From positions 9,130 to 57,564 of the forward strand of contig PLJN01000074.1 in the NCBI GenBank assembly GCA_003140235.1: a DNA stretch of 48,435 nt, in the 5' to 3' direction. How positions within the stretch are numbered: the first letter of the stretch is position 1; every line of letters begins with the position of its first letter. The stretch is from Acidobacteriaceae bacterium (GTDB taxonomy: Bacteria; Acidobacteriota; Terriglobia; Terriglobales; Acidobacteriaceae). Under the pieces are notes generated by a model. The model was not told where the DNA came from, ran no database searches, and was given only the letters and a program-made list of their open reading frames with translations. Both the position numbers and the translations under genes were made by a program. Positions 41,640 through 48,435 of the stretch are shown one piece after another.

Positions 41640-42149
41640 CTATCGTGGCGGAGTGTCGTGGACCTCGAATGGCTCGAGTTCTTTGTCATCAGTCAAGTCT
41701 GGCATGCCCTGCAGCAGGCGCAAGCAGCGGTTCCATCGCAGAACAGCGTCGTCATTACCCTGAGGGCGGATCTTTTCGGCAGCCTCGAAACACTCCATGG
41801 CTTTCTCAAAGTTGGGCGCCAGCGTATGGGCCAGTTGTCCGACGCGTAATTGAGCTTTGGCGCGTCGCTCGTAGAGAATCCCCAGATAATAAGACCGTTC
41901 GTAAGGACTGGTGAGTTGCTCAAAACATGTTTCCGCGTCTTTGTACCGGTCGGAAAGCGTTCCTGCAAATTGGTCGGTAATGGTCAGGCCCAGCAGTCGC
42001 AGCGCGAACTGGTTTTCGGGATCGGCGGCAAGAGCGTCGCGGCAGATGGACTCGGCTTCCTCCGGCTGGTTGAGGTAGCGGTAATGCTGGACCTTGGCCA
42101 GGGCTTCAGGAATGCTGGTCTTCGAAATTGTTTTGAGTCGCTTTTCCAC
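41640..42149 (-). CDS. TPR-like hypothetical protein at the end of the sdh operon
   Basis: This 169-residue all-helical protein has TPR-like repeats: EALAKVQHYRYLNQPEEAESICRDALAADPEN (roughly 16-47), ALRLLGLTITDQ..YKDAETCFEQL, and PNFEKAMECFEAAEKIRPQGNDDAVLRWNRC near 115-145. No signal peptide is present. GTG at 42149 has GAGAGG at 7-nt spacing and is preferred; TTG at 42164, overlapping the sdhB stop, would add 5 residues. It follows sdhB directly on the same strand, so it is co-transcribed and could assist assembly or be unrelated. I do not recognise a specific function. Confidence 0.75.
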   Translation of the reverse strand: MEKRLKTISKTSIPEALAKVQHYRYLNQPEEAESICRDALAADPENQFALRLLGLTITDQFAGTLSDRYKDAETCFEQLTSPYERSYYLGILYERRAKAQLRVGQLAHTLAPNFEKAMECFEAAEKIRPQGNDDAVLRWNRCLRLLQGMPDLTDDKELEPFEVHDTPPR

Positions 42150-42160
42150 CGGGGTACCTC

Positions 42161-42901
42161 TCAAGGCTGGGGCGCGCCGCGAATCTTGCGAACTAACCGC
42201 AACAGAGGATCATAGTATTCATCCACCACACGTTCTTTCAAGGGGATGATGGCATTATCCGTAATGTGAATTTCTTCCGGACAGACTTCCGTGCAGCACT
42301 TGGTAATGTTGCACAGCCCGACGCCCAACTCATCCTTGAGCAGCTTGGTCCGGGAGACGTTGTCGAGCGGGTGCATCTCCAGACTGGCTACGCGCACAAA
42401 GAAGCGCGGTCCGCCGAAACTTTCTTTTTTATCGTGATCGCGTAGAACGTGGCACACGTCCTGACACAGGAAGCATTCAATGCACTTGCGAAATTCCTGA
42501 ACGCGGTCCACGTCTTCCTGATACATCTTCCATTCCACGCCGGGTTTGGGCGTGAACGGCGGAATCTTTTTGTTGACCTCGTAGTTCCACGATACGTCCG
42601 TCACCAGATCTTTAATGATGGGGAACGTCTTCATCGGCGAGACGGTAATCGGCTTGTCCTGAGGCAGCGCGTCCATGCGGGTTTTGCAGGTGAGCCGCGG
42701 ACGGCCGTTCACTTCCGCCGAGCACGAGCCGCACTTGCCGGCTTTGCAATTCCAGCGGACGGCGAGGTCTGATTCGATGTGTCCCTGAATGTAGTGCAAG
42801 GCATCCAGCACAACCATGCCTGGCGCAACCGGGACCCGATATTCTTTTGCCTGACCGCCGTCCTTGTCGCCCCGAAATACGTGTAAGACTGCGTCCGCCA
42901 T
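42161..42901 (-). CDS. sdhB: Succinate dehydrogenase/fumarate reductase iron-sulfur subunit
   Basis: This 246-residue subunit carries electrons from flavin to quinone. The N-terminal ferredoxin domain has Cys52, Cys57, Cys60 and Cys72 for the [2Fe-2S] cluster (NCKAGKCGSC...TCKT). The C-terminal domain has CIECFLCQDVC (140-150) and CNITKCCTEVCP (197-208), which ligate the [4Fe-4S] and [3Fe-4S] clusters. All ligands are present. The ATG is preceded by GGAGG. It lies 20 nt after sdhA, in the operon order sdhC-sdhA-sdhB. The extended loop NYEVNKKIPPFTPKPGVEWKM is typical of the b558-associated subunit group. Confidence 0.95.
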   Translation of the reverse strand: MADAVLHVFRGDKDGGQAKEYRVPVAPGMVVLDALHYIQGHIESDLAVRWNCKAGKCGSCSAEVNGRPRLTCKTRMDALPQDKPITVSPMKTFPIIKDLVTDVSWNYEVNKKIPPFTPKPGVEWKMYQEDVDRVQEFRKCIECFLCQDVCHVLRDHDKKESFGGPRFFVRVASLEMHPLDNVSRTKLLKDELGVGLCNITKCCTEVCPEEIHITDNAIIPLKERVVDEYYDPLLRLVRKIRGAPQP

Positions 42902-42921
42902 TTAGCCTCCGCGCTTTCTGT

Positions 42922-44643
42922 TTACTTGTCTTCCGCCAATACCTGCTGCAACTCTGCCGGCATTTCTTTGACCGGGACCTGCCGTAGCTTCATGTTTTCG
43001 CCGTCTCGCGAAGTCACGTTGTTCTGCTTTCCCCAGACCTTGTCGTCGAGCTGGGGATAATCAATGCGGCTGTGCGCGCCACGACTCTCTTTTCTGGCGA
43101 TAGCACTGCGAGTCACCGCTTCCGTCACTATAAGCATGGATACCAGATCGCGCGCCAGATGCCAGCCCGGATTGAACATGCGGGAGCCTTCCACGCGCAC
43201 TTTCGCGGCACGCTGCTTCAGCGCTTCCAATTCTTTCATTGCTTGTTGGAGGTCTTCTTCTGTGCGGAAGATGCTCACCAGATTCTGCATGCTCTGCTGC
43301 AAGTCGCGGTGGACAGCATAGGGGCTTTCACCTTCGTTGCGTGCAAATGGATCGAGCATTGCTTTCTCAGCTTCTGCGATCTGCGCGTCGTCAATGTTGG
43401 CGGCCGGGGCTTTGTTAGCGTACTCTGCAGCGCCTAGGCCGGCCCTGCGTCCAAAGACCACTAAGTCTGAAAGGGAATTGCCGCCAAGCCGGTTCGCGCC
43501 GTGCAGTCCCGCAGCGGCTTCGCCTGCGGCGAAGAGACCCGGCAGGGACGCCTGCGCGGTTTCGGCTTCAACGTCAATGCCGCCCATCATGTAATGGCAT
43601 GTCGGACCAACTTCCATCGGCTGCTTGGTGATGTCCACGTCCGCCAGTTCTTTGAACTGGTGATACATGCTGGGAAGTTTTTGCTTCACGTACTCCGCCG
43701 GCTTGTGCGAAATGTCAAGATACGCGCCGCCGTGCTCACTGCCGCGCCCTTCTTTTACCTCTGTGTAAATGGACCGCGCGACCACGTCGCGTGTGGACAA
43801 CTCCATGCGCTTCGGGTCGTACTTTTCCATGAAGCGCTCACCCAGTTTGTTGCGGAGAATGCCACCTTCGCCTCGCACCGCTTCCGTCACCAGAAGTCCT
43901 TGCACACCCGGAGGCCACACCATCCCTGTGGGATGGAACTGCACAAACTCCATGTCTTTCAGGTCCGCGCCCGCCTCGTAAGCCAGCGCCATGCCGTCGC
44001 CGGTGTATTCCCAGGAGTTCGAAGTCACGGGCCACGCCTTGCCGATTCCGCCGGTTGCAATGATCACCGACTTTGCTTTAAAGACGACAAAGCGTCCTTG
44101 TTCGCGCCAGTATCCAAATGCTCCGACTACGCGTTTGCCATCGGTGAGCAACTTGACAATGGTGCACTCCATGAAGACGTCGAAGCCCATGGTGACGCCG
44201 CGATCCTGGAGCGTGCGGATCATTTCCAGTCCGGTGCGGTCGCCAACGTGGCATAGACGTTTGAACGTGTGTCCGCCGAAAGCGCGCTGCAAAATCTGGC
44301 CGTCAGCCGTGCGGTCAAAGAGCGCGCCCCATTGCTCCAGTTCGCGTACCCGGTCCGGAGCTTCCTGAGCATGGAGTTGCGCCATGCGCCAGTTGTTCAG
44401 GAACTTGCCGCCGCGCATGGTATCGCGGAAGTGTGTGCGCCAGTCGTCCGCGCGGTCTACGTTGGCCATGGCGGCGGCAATGCCGCCCTCCGCCATTACC
44501 GTGTGCGCCTTGCCCAGCAGCGACTTGGATACAACCGCCACGCGGGCACCCTGGGCCATGGCTTCAATCGCGGCCCGCAGGCCCGCGCCGCCAGCGCCCA
44601 TTACCAGGACATCATGTTCGTGAGTCTCGTATTTGTTATTCAC
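42922..44643 (-). CDS. sdhA: Succinate dehydrogenase/fumarate reductase flavoprotein subunit
   Basis: This 573-residue catalytic subunit has the FAD-binding loop VLVMGAGGAGLRAAIEA (12-28). His47 in KAHTVMAEGG is the expected covalent FAD attachment site. FGGHTFKRLCHVGDRTG, FVQFHPTGMVWPPGVQG and the substrate/proton-relay region GANRLGGNSLSDLVVFG match the family, as does the C-terminal ESRGAHSRIDYP. It starts with GTG overlapping the sdhC stop (GTGA, 44640-44643). It oxidises succinate to fumarate facing the cytoplasm. Confidence 0.95.
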   Translation of the reverse strand: MNNKYETHEHDVLVMGAGGAGLRAAIEAMAQGARVAVVSKSLLGKAHTVMAEGGIAAAMANVDRADDWRTHFRDTMRGGKFLNNWRMAQLHAQEAPDRVRELEQWGALFDRTADGQILQRAFGGHTFKRLCHVGDRTGLEMIRTLQDRGVTMGFDVFMECTIVKLLTDGKRVVGAFGYWREQGRFVVFKAKSVIIATGGIGKAWPVTSNSWEYTGDGMALAYEAGADLKDMEFVQFHPTGMVWPPGVQGLLVTEAVRGEGGILRNKLGERFMEKYDPKRMELSTRDVVARSIYTEVKEGRGSEHGGAYLDISHKPAEYVKQKLPSMYHQFKELADVDITKQPMEVGPTCHYMMGGIDVEAETAQASLPGLFAAGEAAAGLHGANRLGGNSLSDLVVFGRRAGLGAAEYANKAPAANIDDAQIAEAEKAMLDPFARNEGESPYAVHRDLQQSMQNLVSIFRTEEDLQQAMKELEALKQRAAKVRVEGSRMFNPGWHLARDLVSMLIVTEAVTRSAIARKESRGAHSRIDYPQLDDKVWGKQNNVTSRDGENMKLRQVPVKEMPAELQQVLAEDK

Positions 44644-45422
44644 AGTATTTTGAGGTCAGTGATTACACCGGTGCAAACCAACCGGACATAGAGGTCCGTC
44701 AAACCAACGGAGAATAGGCTGATCCAGGCAAACAGCATGTGGCGTCCGTTCAGAGCGCTCACGTCTTTCCAGGCGCCGTGCCGCTGGCGATTCACAGCGG
44801 TGCAGGAAAAACAATCGAGCTTTCCACCGACCAAATGCCGGAAGGAATGGCAGGAGAACGTGTAAAGCGAAAGGCAAATGATGTTGATCAGCATGATGAT
44901 CGTGCCGACTCCGATGCCGAAGTGTCCGTGCCAGTTGAAAGCCAGGACCACGTCATACCAAAGGAAAGCCAGGAACACCAGCGCGAGATAAAAGAAATAG
45001 CGATGGAGATTTTGCAGGATAAACGGAAACGCCGTTTCGCCCTTGTAACTCTTGTGCCCGCGATCACCCACGGCGCATGCCGGCGGATCTAAAAAGAATG
45101 CGCGGTAGTAGGCCTTGCGGTAGTAGTAGCAGGTGGCGCGAAAGCCCGCTGGACCGCCCAGGATCAAAAATGCAGGGGACAACCACTGAGGCAGCCAATG
45201 ATGCTGGCCATCAATTAGTGGTGAATAAAATGGCGAGAGATAAGGGCTGACAAAACCATAGAGCCGGGGATCGTAAAATCCGTTTTCAAGCGCGCGAAAA
45301 GTTGCGTACACGCCGAAACCGCCCAGCACGATGACCACAGGAATGATCTCCACCCACCATGCATCGCGGCGTTGCGTGCGGCCAAGTCCATTCTGCAAGA
45401 TCGGCAGACCGGTTTCAGACAC
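44640..45422 (-). CDS. sdhC: Succinate dehydrogenase cytochrome b subunit (b558-like, five helices)
   Basis: This 260-residue membrane anchor has about five hydrophobic helices (near 28-48, 85-100, 140-162, 172-195 and 228-248). Candidate haem histidines lie in LQNLHRYFFYLALVF and FSCHSFRHLVGG. The single long anchor, in place of separate small SdhC and SdhD, fits the b558-type complex using menaquinone. GTG at 45422 is preferred because GGAGG lies 5 nt upstream; TTG at 45434 would add 4 residues. It is first in the operon, and a 109-nt gap to the upstream oxidoreductase probably holds the promoter. Confidence 0.85.
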   Translation of the reverse strand: MSETGLPILQNGLGRTQRRDAWWVEIIPVVIVLGGFGVYATFRALENGFYDPRLYGFVSPYLSPFYSPLIDGQHHWLPQWLSPAFLILGGPAGFRATCYYYRKAYYRAFFLDPPACAVGDRGHKSYKGETAFPFILQNLHRYFFYLALVFLAFLWYDVVLAFNWHGHFGIGVGTIIMLINIICLSLYTFSCHSFRHLVGGKLDCFSCTAVNRQRHGAWKDVSALNGRHMLFAWISLFSVGLTDLYVRLVCTGVITDLKIL

Positions 45423-45531
45423 CCTCACCTCCAAGAAGAAGAGATACTACAGAGAACGCGAGATTTTTTCCAGAACGAACTTGAGCATGTGCGGAGAAAG
45501 CTGATTTCGTCGCTGTCCTGTGAGATGTTCT

Positions 45532-46512
45532 TCATCGGCCCATGGTGAGCACAACCTTGCCCGTGGATTTACGCTGTCGCAGAAAATCCAACGCATGGGC
45601 TGCGTCCGCCAGATCAAATCGCGCGGAGACATGCGGTTTCAGCTTGCCTTCGTCAAACCATTCGAAGAGCTTGCTGTAGCACTGGCGCAGCAACTCCGGC
45701 TTGCGCCCCTGATACGAGCCCCAATAGAAACCAATGATGTCCACGTTCTTCACCAACACAAGGTTCGCGGGAATTTGCGAAATGCGTCCGCTGGCAAAGC
45801 CGATGATGACAATGCGTCCGCCCCAGGCCACACAGCGCAGACTGGCGTCGAATGCATCGCCGCCGACGGGATCGTAAATCACGTCAGCCCCGCGGCCGCC
45901 GGTGATGGTTTTCACGCGCTCGCGAATATCTTCGCAGGAATAATCAATCAGATAGTCGGCGCCATGCTCCTTGGCAATAGCCAGCTTCTCCGGATTGCCC
46001 GCCGTGGCGATCACCTTTGCGCCGAGGGCCTTGCCGATCTCGACTGCCGTTAGCCCAACGCCACCCGCAGCTCCGTGTACCAGGAGCCATTCTTCCGGTT
46101 GAAGGTGTGCGCGCCAGTCGAATGAGCCGTAGGATGTGCCATACGCCACGGGAAAACCAGCGGCACTGTCGAAATCCATTTTGTCGGGAATGCGGTAGAC
46201 GCGGTCCGCGCTGGCGACCACTTCCTCTGAGTAGGCGCCAGTGCCAATCAACGCCATCACGCGGTCGCCTATAGTAAGGTTGCTCACGCCAGCGCCAATT
46301 TCGGTGATCACACCTGCAACTTCTATGCCGGGACAAAACGGGAACGCCGGTTTCTCCTGGTACTGGCCGGAGATCAGCAGAAGATCAGCGAAATTCAGTC
46401 CAGCAGCATGTACCGCGATCCGCACCGCACCTTCGCGCATGGGCGGTGAAGGCATTTGTTCAAGTACCAGTTTTTCCGGTCCGCCCCATTCTTTGCACAG
46501 GATTGCCCGCAT
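45532..46512 (-). CDS. NADPH:quinone oxidoreductase, zinc-independent MDR family
   Basis: This 326-residue protein of the medium-chain dehydrogenase/reductase family resembles quinone oxidoreductase QorA. It has LNFADLLLISGQYQEKPAFP, GIEVAGVITEIGAGV, and the NADPH-binding loop AAGGVGLTAVEIGKALGAKVIATAG (written here as consecutive short blocks of a Rossmann fold). DVIYDPVGGDAFDASLRCVAWGG follows, as the next conserved block. The structural and catalytic zinc cysteines of alcohol dehydrogenases are absent. ATG at 46512 has GGAGG at 5-nt spacing and begins the first beta-strand; the longer frame back to 46641 has no support. It is upstream of the sdh operon on the same strand and not clearly linked to it functionally. 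Confidence 0.9.
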   Translation of the reverse strand: MRAILCKEWGGPEKLVLEQMPSPPMREGAVRIAVHAAGLNFADLLLISGQYQEKPAFPFCPGIEVAGVITEIGAGVSNLTIGDRVMALIGTGAYSEEVVASADRVYRIPDKMDFDSAAGFPVAYGTSYGSFDWRAHLQPEEWLLVHGAAGGVGLTAVEIGKALGAKVIATAGNPEKLAIAKEHGADYLIDYSCEDIRERVKTITGGRGADVIYDPVGGDAFDASLRCVAWGGRIVIIGFASGRISQIPANLVLVKNVDIIGFYWGSYQGRKPELLRQCYSKLFEWFDEGKLKPHVSARFDLADAAHALDFLRQRKSTGKVVLTMGR

Positions 46513-46712
46513 GATCGCCTCCGTGTGAAAAACCTTAGACCGGCTGTGGGCCGTCGCGCAACCGCGGATTGTCTTTCTGGTCCAACGGCGCGCATGAGTA
46601 TTGTACGAAAGTAATCCTATGCAATCTTTCCGCTGGCGCAACTAATCGGCGTCTTCGGGTTCATGCCTTCAAGAGTTTCAACCTGGAGAAACCCAAAAGG
46701 AGAACACCCTGT

Positions 46713-46958
46713 ATGCGACGTTATCTGACACAAGTGCTGGCACTGGCTGTATTGGCCGTAGGAACCGCTGCGGTGGGTTATGCGCAGTCTGACATCACCA
46801 AAGACAAGAGAGATCTCAGGCACGACCTCAAAGACCGCCACGCGGACCGTCAAGGCTGCAAAGCGGGCAGCGCGGCGGATTGCAAGGACGCCCATAAAGA
46901 CACGAGGGACATCCGGCATGACCGCCGTGATCTGCGCCACGACCGGCGCGGCAAGTAA
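46713..46958 (+). CDS. Small secreted protein rich in Asp/Arg/His repeats
   Basis: This 81-residue protein has a signal peptide (MRRYLTQVLALAVLAVGTAA, cleavage near GYA-QS). The mature part is almost entirely charged and built from a degenerate Asp/Lys-Arg-Asp-Leu/Ile-Arg-His-Asp pattern: DKRDLRHDLKDRH, then DTRDIRHDRRDLRHDRR. Two cysteines sit between the halves (QGCKAGSAADCKD) and could form a disulfide or bind metal. AAGGAG lies about 10 nt before the ATG. No function is known to me; metal or polyanion binding in the periplasm is only a guess. It is followed by a terminator-like hairpin, so it is a single-gene transcript. Confidence 0.75.
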   Translation: MRRYLTQVLALAVLAVGTAAVGYAQSDITKDKRDLRHDLKDRHADRQGCKAGSAADCKDAHKDTRDIRHDRRDLRHDRRGK

Positions 46959-46980
46959 GCCTTTTTGCAACTCAGCCAGC

Positions 46981-47007
46981 GACCTCGGGGGACGGTCCCT
47001 CGGGGTC
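46981..47007 (+). terminator. Probable Rho-independent terminator after the small secreted protein gene
   Basis: GACCTCGGGGGAC (46981-46993) and GTCCCTCGGGGTC (46995-47007) pair over up to 13 positions, with two G-U pairs; the central pairs must open to make the loop. A moderately T-rich CTGTTTCTTG follows. It begins 22 nt after the stop codon at 46958. Confidence 0.5.
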
Positions 47008-47121
47008 CTGTTTCTTGCAAGATGTGATTTCTCGGAACCGACGAATCCTTACCTGGAGCCAAAACCAACACGCCAAATTAAAAAATGACACGGTTCTGCC
47101 TGATGCGGTATCGTGTGACAC

Positions 47122-48126
47122 ATGAATCGTTCTCCACGAATTTTGTTTCTGCGCTATTCCATTCTGCTGATTCTGTTTTTTGTGACTGCAGGACTCTCGC
47201 CTCACACCAGTGCCGCACAGACTGGCCCTCGCTCGGCGGCGGGCAAGTTGAAGATTTGGGTGCCCGCCGGCATGATCGGAGACGACTATTGGATTTATCT
47301 GAATGGCCGCCTCAGAAGCGCGCCGCCGCGCGGGCCCGACCCGAGAAATCAGAATTTTATTACGGTGCCGCTCGGCAATGTCGGCAGCGGGGGTAACCAG
47401 GTTCGGGAGGGCTGGGAGATTTGGACAGCACAAGGCTCCGTCTTGAGGATGCGTCACGAAGAATATGATAACCGTCTGAACAACTACATCAATTCTCCAG
47501 CGGGGGATACGCTGCATTTCTTCCGTGCGGTCGAACTTTCTCTGCCTCCGGAGAAATACACTGTTGAGATCCTGATCCTTTCCCGCGGAACGGGCCCGGG
47601 TGGTAACTATTCTGGAAGTTCCTTTCCGTTTGTGATTACTCGGAAGTATGTTGTTGATGTCCGGCCTGGACAGATGGCGCAGATATATCCGGGCGTTCCC
47701 GACGCCTGGTCTGATGTTCGTGCCATTCCTGCCGTTCGGGCCTATAGAGTCTGCCCCGGTGGCCCGGTGGCCCCGGATGTTGAGCAACTGCAAAGCTGGG
47801 CAAGGGGATACATGGACGACCCAGTGTTGCAGACCATACGCGGTGCGGGTGCATCGACGCGTGCGCGACGCAAGGGCGTAGTGGTGCTTGATTTGCCGCC
47901 TGAGCAAGGCGGTGAGCGCGAGTTCGATGGAGGCCAGGTTGGGCATATGCTGAACGCGGTTCTGGCCCAACATGAACTCCCGAACCATAGTGACGTTGCG
48001 GATTGCCAAAAGCGCTATCCCCAGTTTTCCCAGTCCTATGCGGTGTACGACAAAATCATCAGTGACATAGACAAGGACATCGAATCCGTCCGCAAGCTGG
48101 CAGCAGATCTTCAGCGTGACCGGTGA
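47122..48126 (+). CDS. Secreted hypothetical protein
   Basis: This 334-residue protein has a clear signal peptide (hydrophobic FLRYSILLILFFVTAGL, cleavage near SAA-QT). The mature N-terminal region is strand-rich (KLKIWVPAGMIGDDYWIYLNG, ITVPLGNVGSGG, KYTVEILIL), like a beta-sandwich. The C-terminal third is helical and polar, ending in KIISDIDKDIESVRKLAADL. There are only two cysteines in the mature part (VCPGG and DCQKR). I do not recognise the family. No Shine-Dalgarno precedes the ATG. An ATGACA (47085-47090) with TATCGT (47109-47114) would place a transcript start almost at the ATG, so leaderless translation is possible. The next gene, also secreted, follows after 44 nt. Confidence 0.75.
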   Translation: MNRSPRILFLRYSILLILFFVTAGLSPHTSAAQTGPRSAAGKLKIWVPAGMIGDDYWIYLNGRLRSAPPRGPDPRNQNFITVPLGNVGSGGNQVREGWEIWTAQGSVLRMRHEEYDNRLNNYINSPAGDTLHFFRAVELSLPPEKYTVEILILSRGTGPGGNYSGSSFPFVITRKYVVDVRPGQMAQIYPGVPDAWSDVRAIPAVRAYRVCPGGPVAPDVEQLQSWARGYMDDPVLQTIRGAGASTRARRKGVVVLDLPPEQGGEREFDGGQVGHMLNAVLAQHELPNHSDVADCQKRYPQFSQSYAVYDKIISDIDKDIESVRKLAADLQRDR

Positions 48127-48170
48127 GCAAGGAACAAACTTCAGAGTCCATCATGACGGAGGGTCGACAA

Positions 48171-48435
48171 ATGCGCGTGAACATTTACTGCCGTGTAATG
48201 ATTGCGTGCTGGGTGGTGTTCGCGGCATCGCAGGCGCTGGCCCAACTCCATTGTGAACCCTATTGGACTGCCGAGTACAAATGCATGCAGCATTGCGGTC
48301 CGTGCCCCACGACCGGGAGCACCCGACAGCGGCCCACATGGCAGCAACAACAGCAACAGCAGCGGCAGCAGCAACTGGAACTTGAACAGCAAAAAGAATT
48401 ACAGCGTCAACGGGAAATAGCGGACCGCCAACGGC
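48171..48435 (+). CDS. Secreted Gln-rich hypothetical protein, cut by window edge
   Basis: The frame is open to the right edge (at least 88 residues). ATG at 48171 has GGAGG 8 nt upstream; ATG at 48153 would add six residues. A signal peptide (MRVNIYCRVMIACWVVFAAS...QA-LAQ) is followed by a short Cys-containing segment (HCEPYWTAEYKCMQHCGPCP, four cysteines) and then a long Gln/Arg/Glu-rich, probably coiled or disordered, region. The Cys spacing suggests disulfides. It may belong with the secreted protein just upstream. The function is unknown and the end lies outside the window. Confidence 0.6.
   Translation, partial: MRVNIYCRVMIACWVVFAASQALAQLHCEPYWTAEYKCMQHCGPCPTTGSTRQRPTWQQQQQQQRQQQLELEQQKELQRQREIADRQR

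Noticed and set aside
43501-44256. 251-codon plus-strand frame
   Set aside because: It is a shadow of sdhA.
46972-48009. 345-codon minus-strand frame
   Set aside because: It lacks a signal peptide or known motif, while the plus strand encodes a secreted protein with a clear signal peptide.
1-48435. CRISPR array, rRNA operon, complete insertion sequence, prophage or replication origin
   Set aside because: No spaced direct repeats, rRNA-like sequence, transposase, phage structural gene or DnaA-box cluster was seen on reading.

Overview
The window is a bacterial chromosome segment, fairly GC-rich by eye, dominated by one large surface-polysaccharide (exopolysaccharide, capsule or O-antigen type) biosynthesis locus. 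The envelope is Gram-negative: there is a Wza-like SLBB export protein and an outer-membrane Wzi-type barrel. The PAP2/SLH-like/Wzi three-module protein, a copper-amine-oxidase-like pair, a 5-helix cytochrome b succinate dehydrogenase and many small secreted proteins together suggest a soil Acidobacteriota (Terriglobia-like). That assignment is inference from gene content; no rRNA is present to prove it.

Layout. 1-1293 (-): a split copper-amine-oxidase-like pair, the downstream gene cut by the window edge. 1698-4247 (-): the PAP2-SLH-Wzi fusion. 4501-18042 (+): the core Wzy-dependent assembly block: two sugar epimerases, a GT4 glycosyltransferase, the initiating phosphoglycosyl transferase, the SLBB exporter, a Wzz-like chain-length protein, a NusG/UpxY-like antiterminator, RmlA, RmlB, a Wzx-like flippase and a Wzy-like polymerase. 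18039-24539: a GT-C type membrane protein (-), two glycosyltransferases (+) and a second rhamnose operon rmlC-rmlB2-rmlD (-). 24917-26126: an unusual tRNA-Gln gene, a coiled-coil/winged-helix hypothetical, a small ORF and a perfect 26-bp palindrome flanked by 11-bp direct repeats; this is the most accessory-looking part of the window. 26127-32207 (+): a tightly overlapped sugar-tailoring operon (Gfo/Idh oxidoreductase, SDR epimerase, C-methyltransferase, methyltransferase, nucleotide-sugar dehydrogenase, GT2). 32197-39562: a GT-C protein, a GT4, two methyltransferases, a polytopic GT2 and UDP-glucose dehydrogenase. 39647-41629 (+): an AsnB-like amidotransferase. 41640-46512 (-): quinone oxidoreductase, then sdhC-sdhA-sdhB and a TPR gene, ordinary respiration genes that close the polysaccharide locus. 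46713-end (+): small secreted proteins of unknown function.

How the genes fit together. Nucleotide sugars are supplied by the WbpP-like epimerase (UDP-GlcNAc/GalNAc or their uronic acids), the RmlA/B/C/D set (dTDP-L-rhamnose), Ugd (UDP-glucuronate) and a second NDP-sugar dehydrogenase. The 26-31 kb operon probably makes a C-methylated or otherwise branched sugar, and the AsnB-like protein may amidate a uronic acid. The phosphoglycosyl transferase starts the repeat unit on undecaprenyl phosphate, at least six glycosyltransferases extend it, and Wzx, Wzy, Wzz, the SLBB exporter and Wzi flip, polymerise, size, export and anchor it. No tyrosine autokinase partner for Wzz is visible. Regulation probably includes the NusG paralog. 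No CRISPR array, complete IS or phage gene was found. The most unusual items are the CuAO-like protein with a degenerate topaquinone motif, the tRNA-Gln with C at position 55, the palindrome with flanking direct repeats, and three tail-to-tail overlaps between GT-C or rml genes and convergent neighbours.
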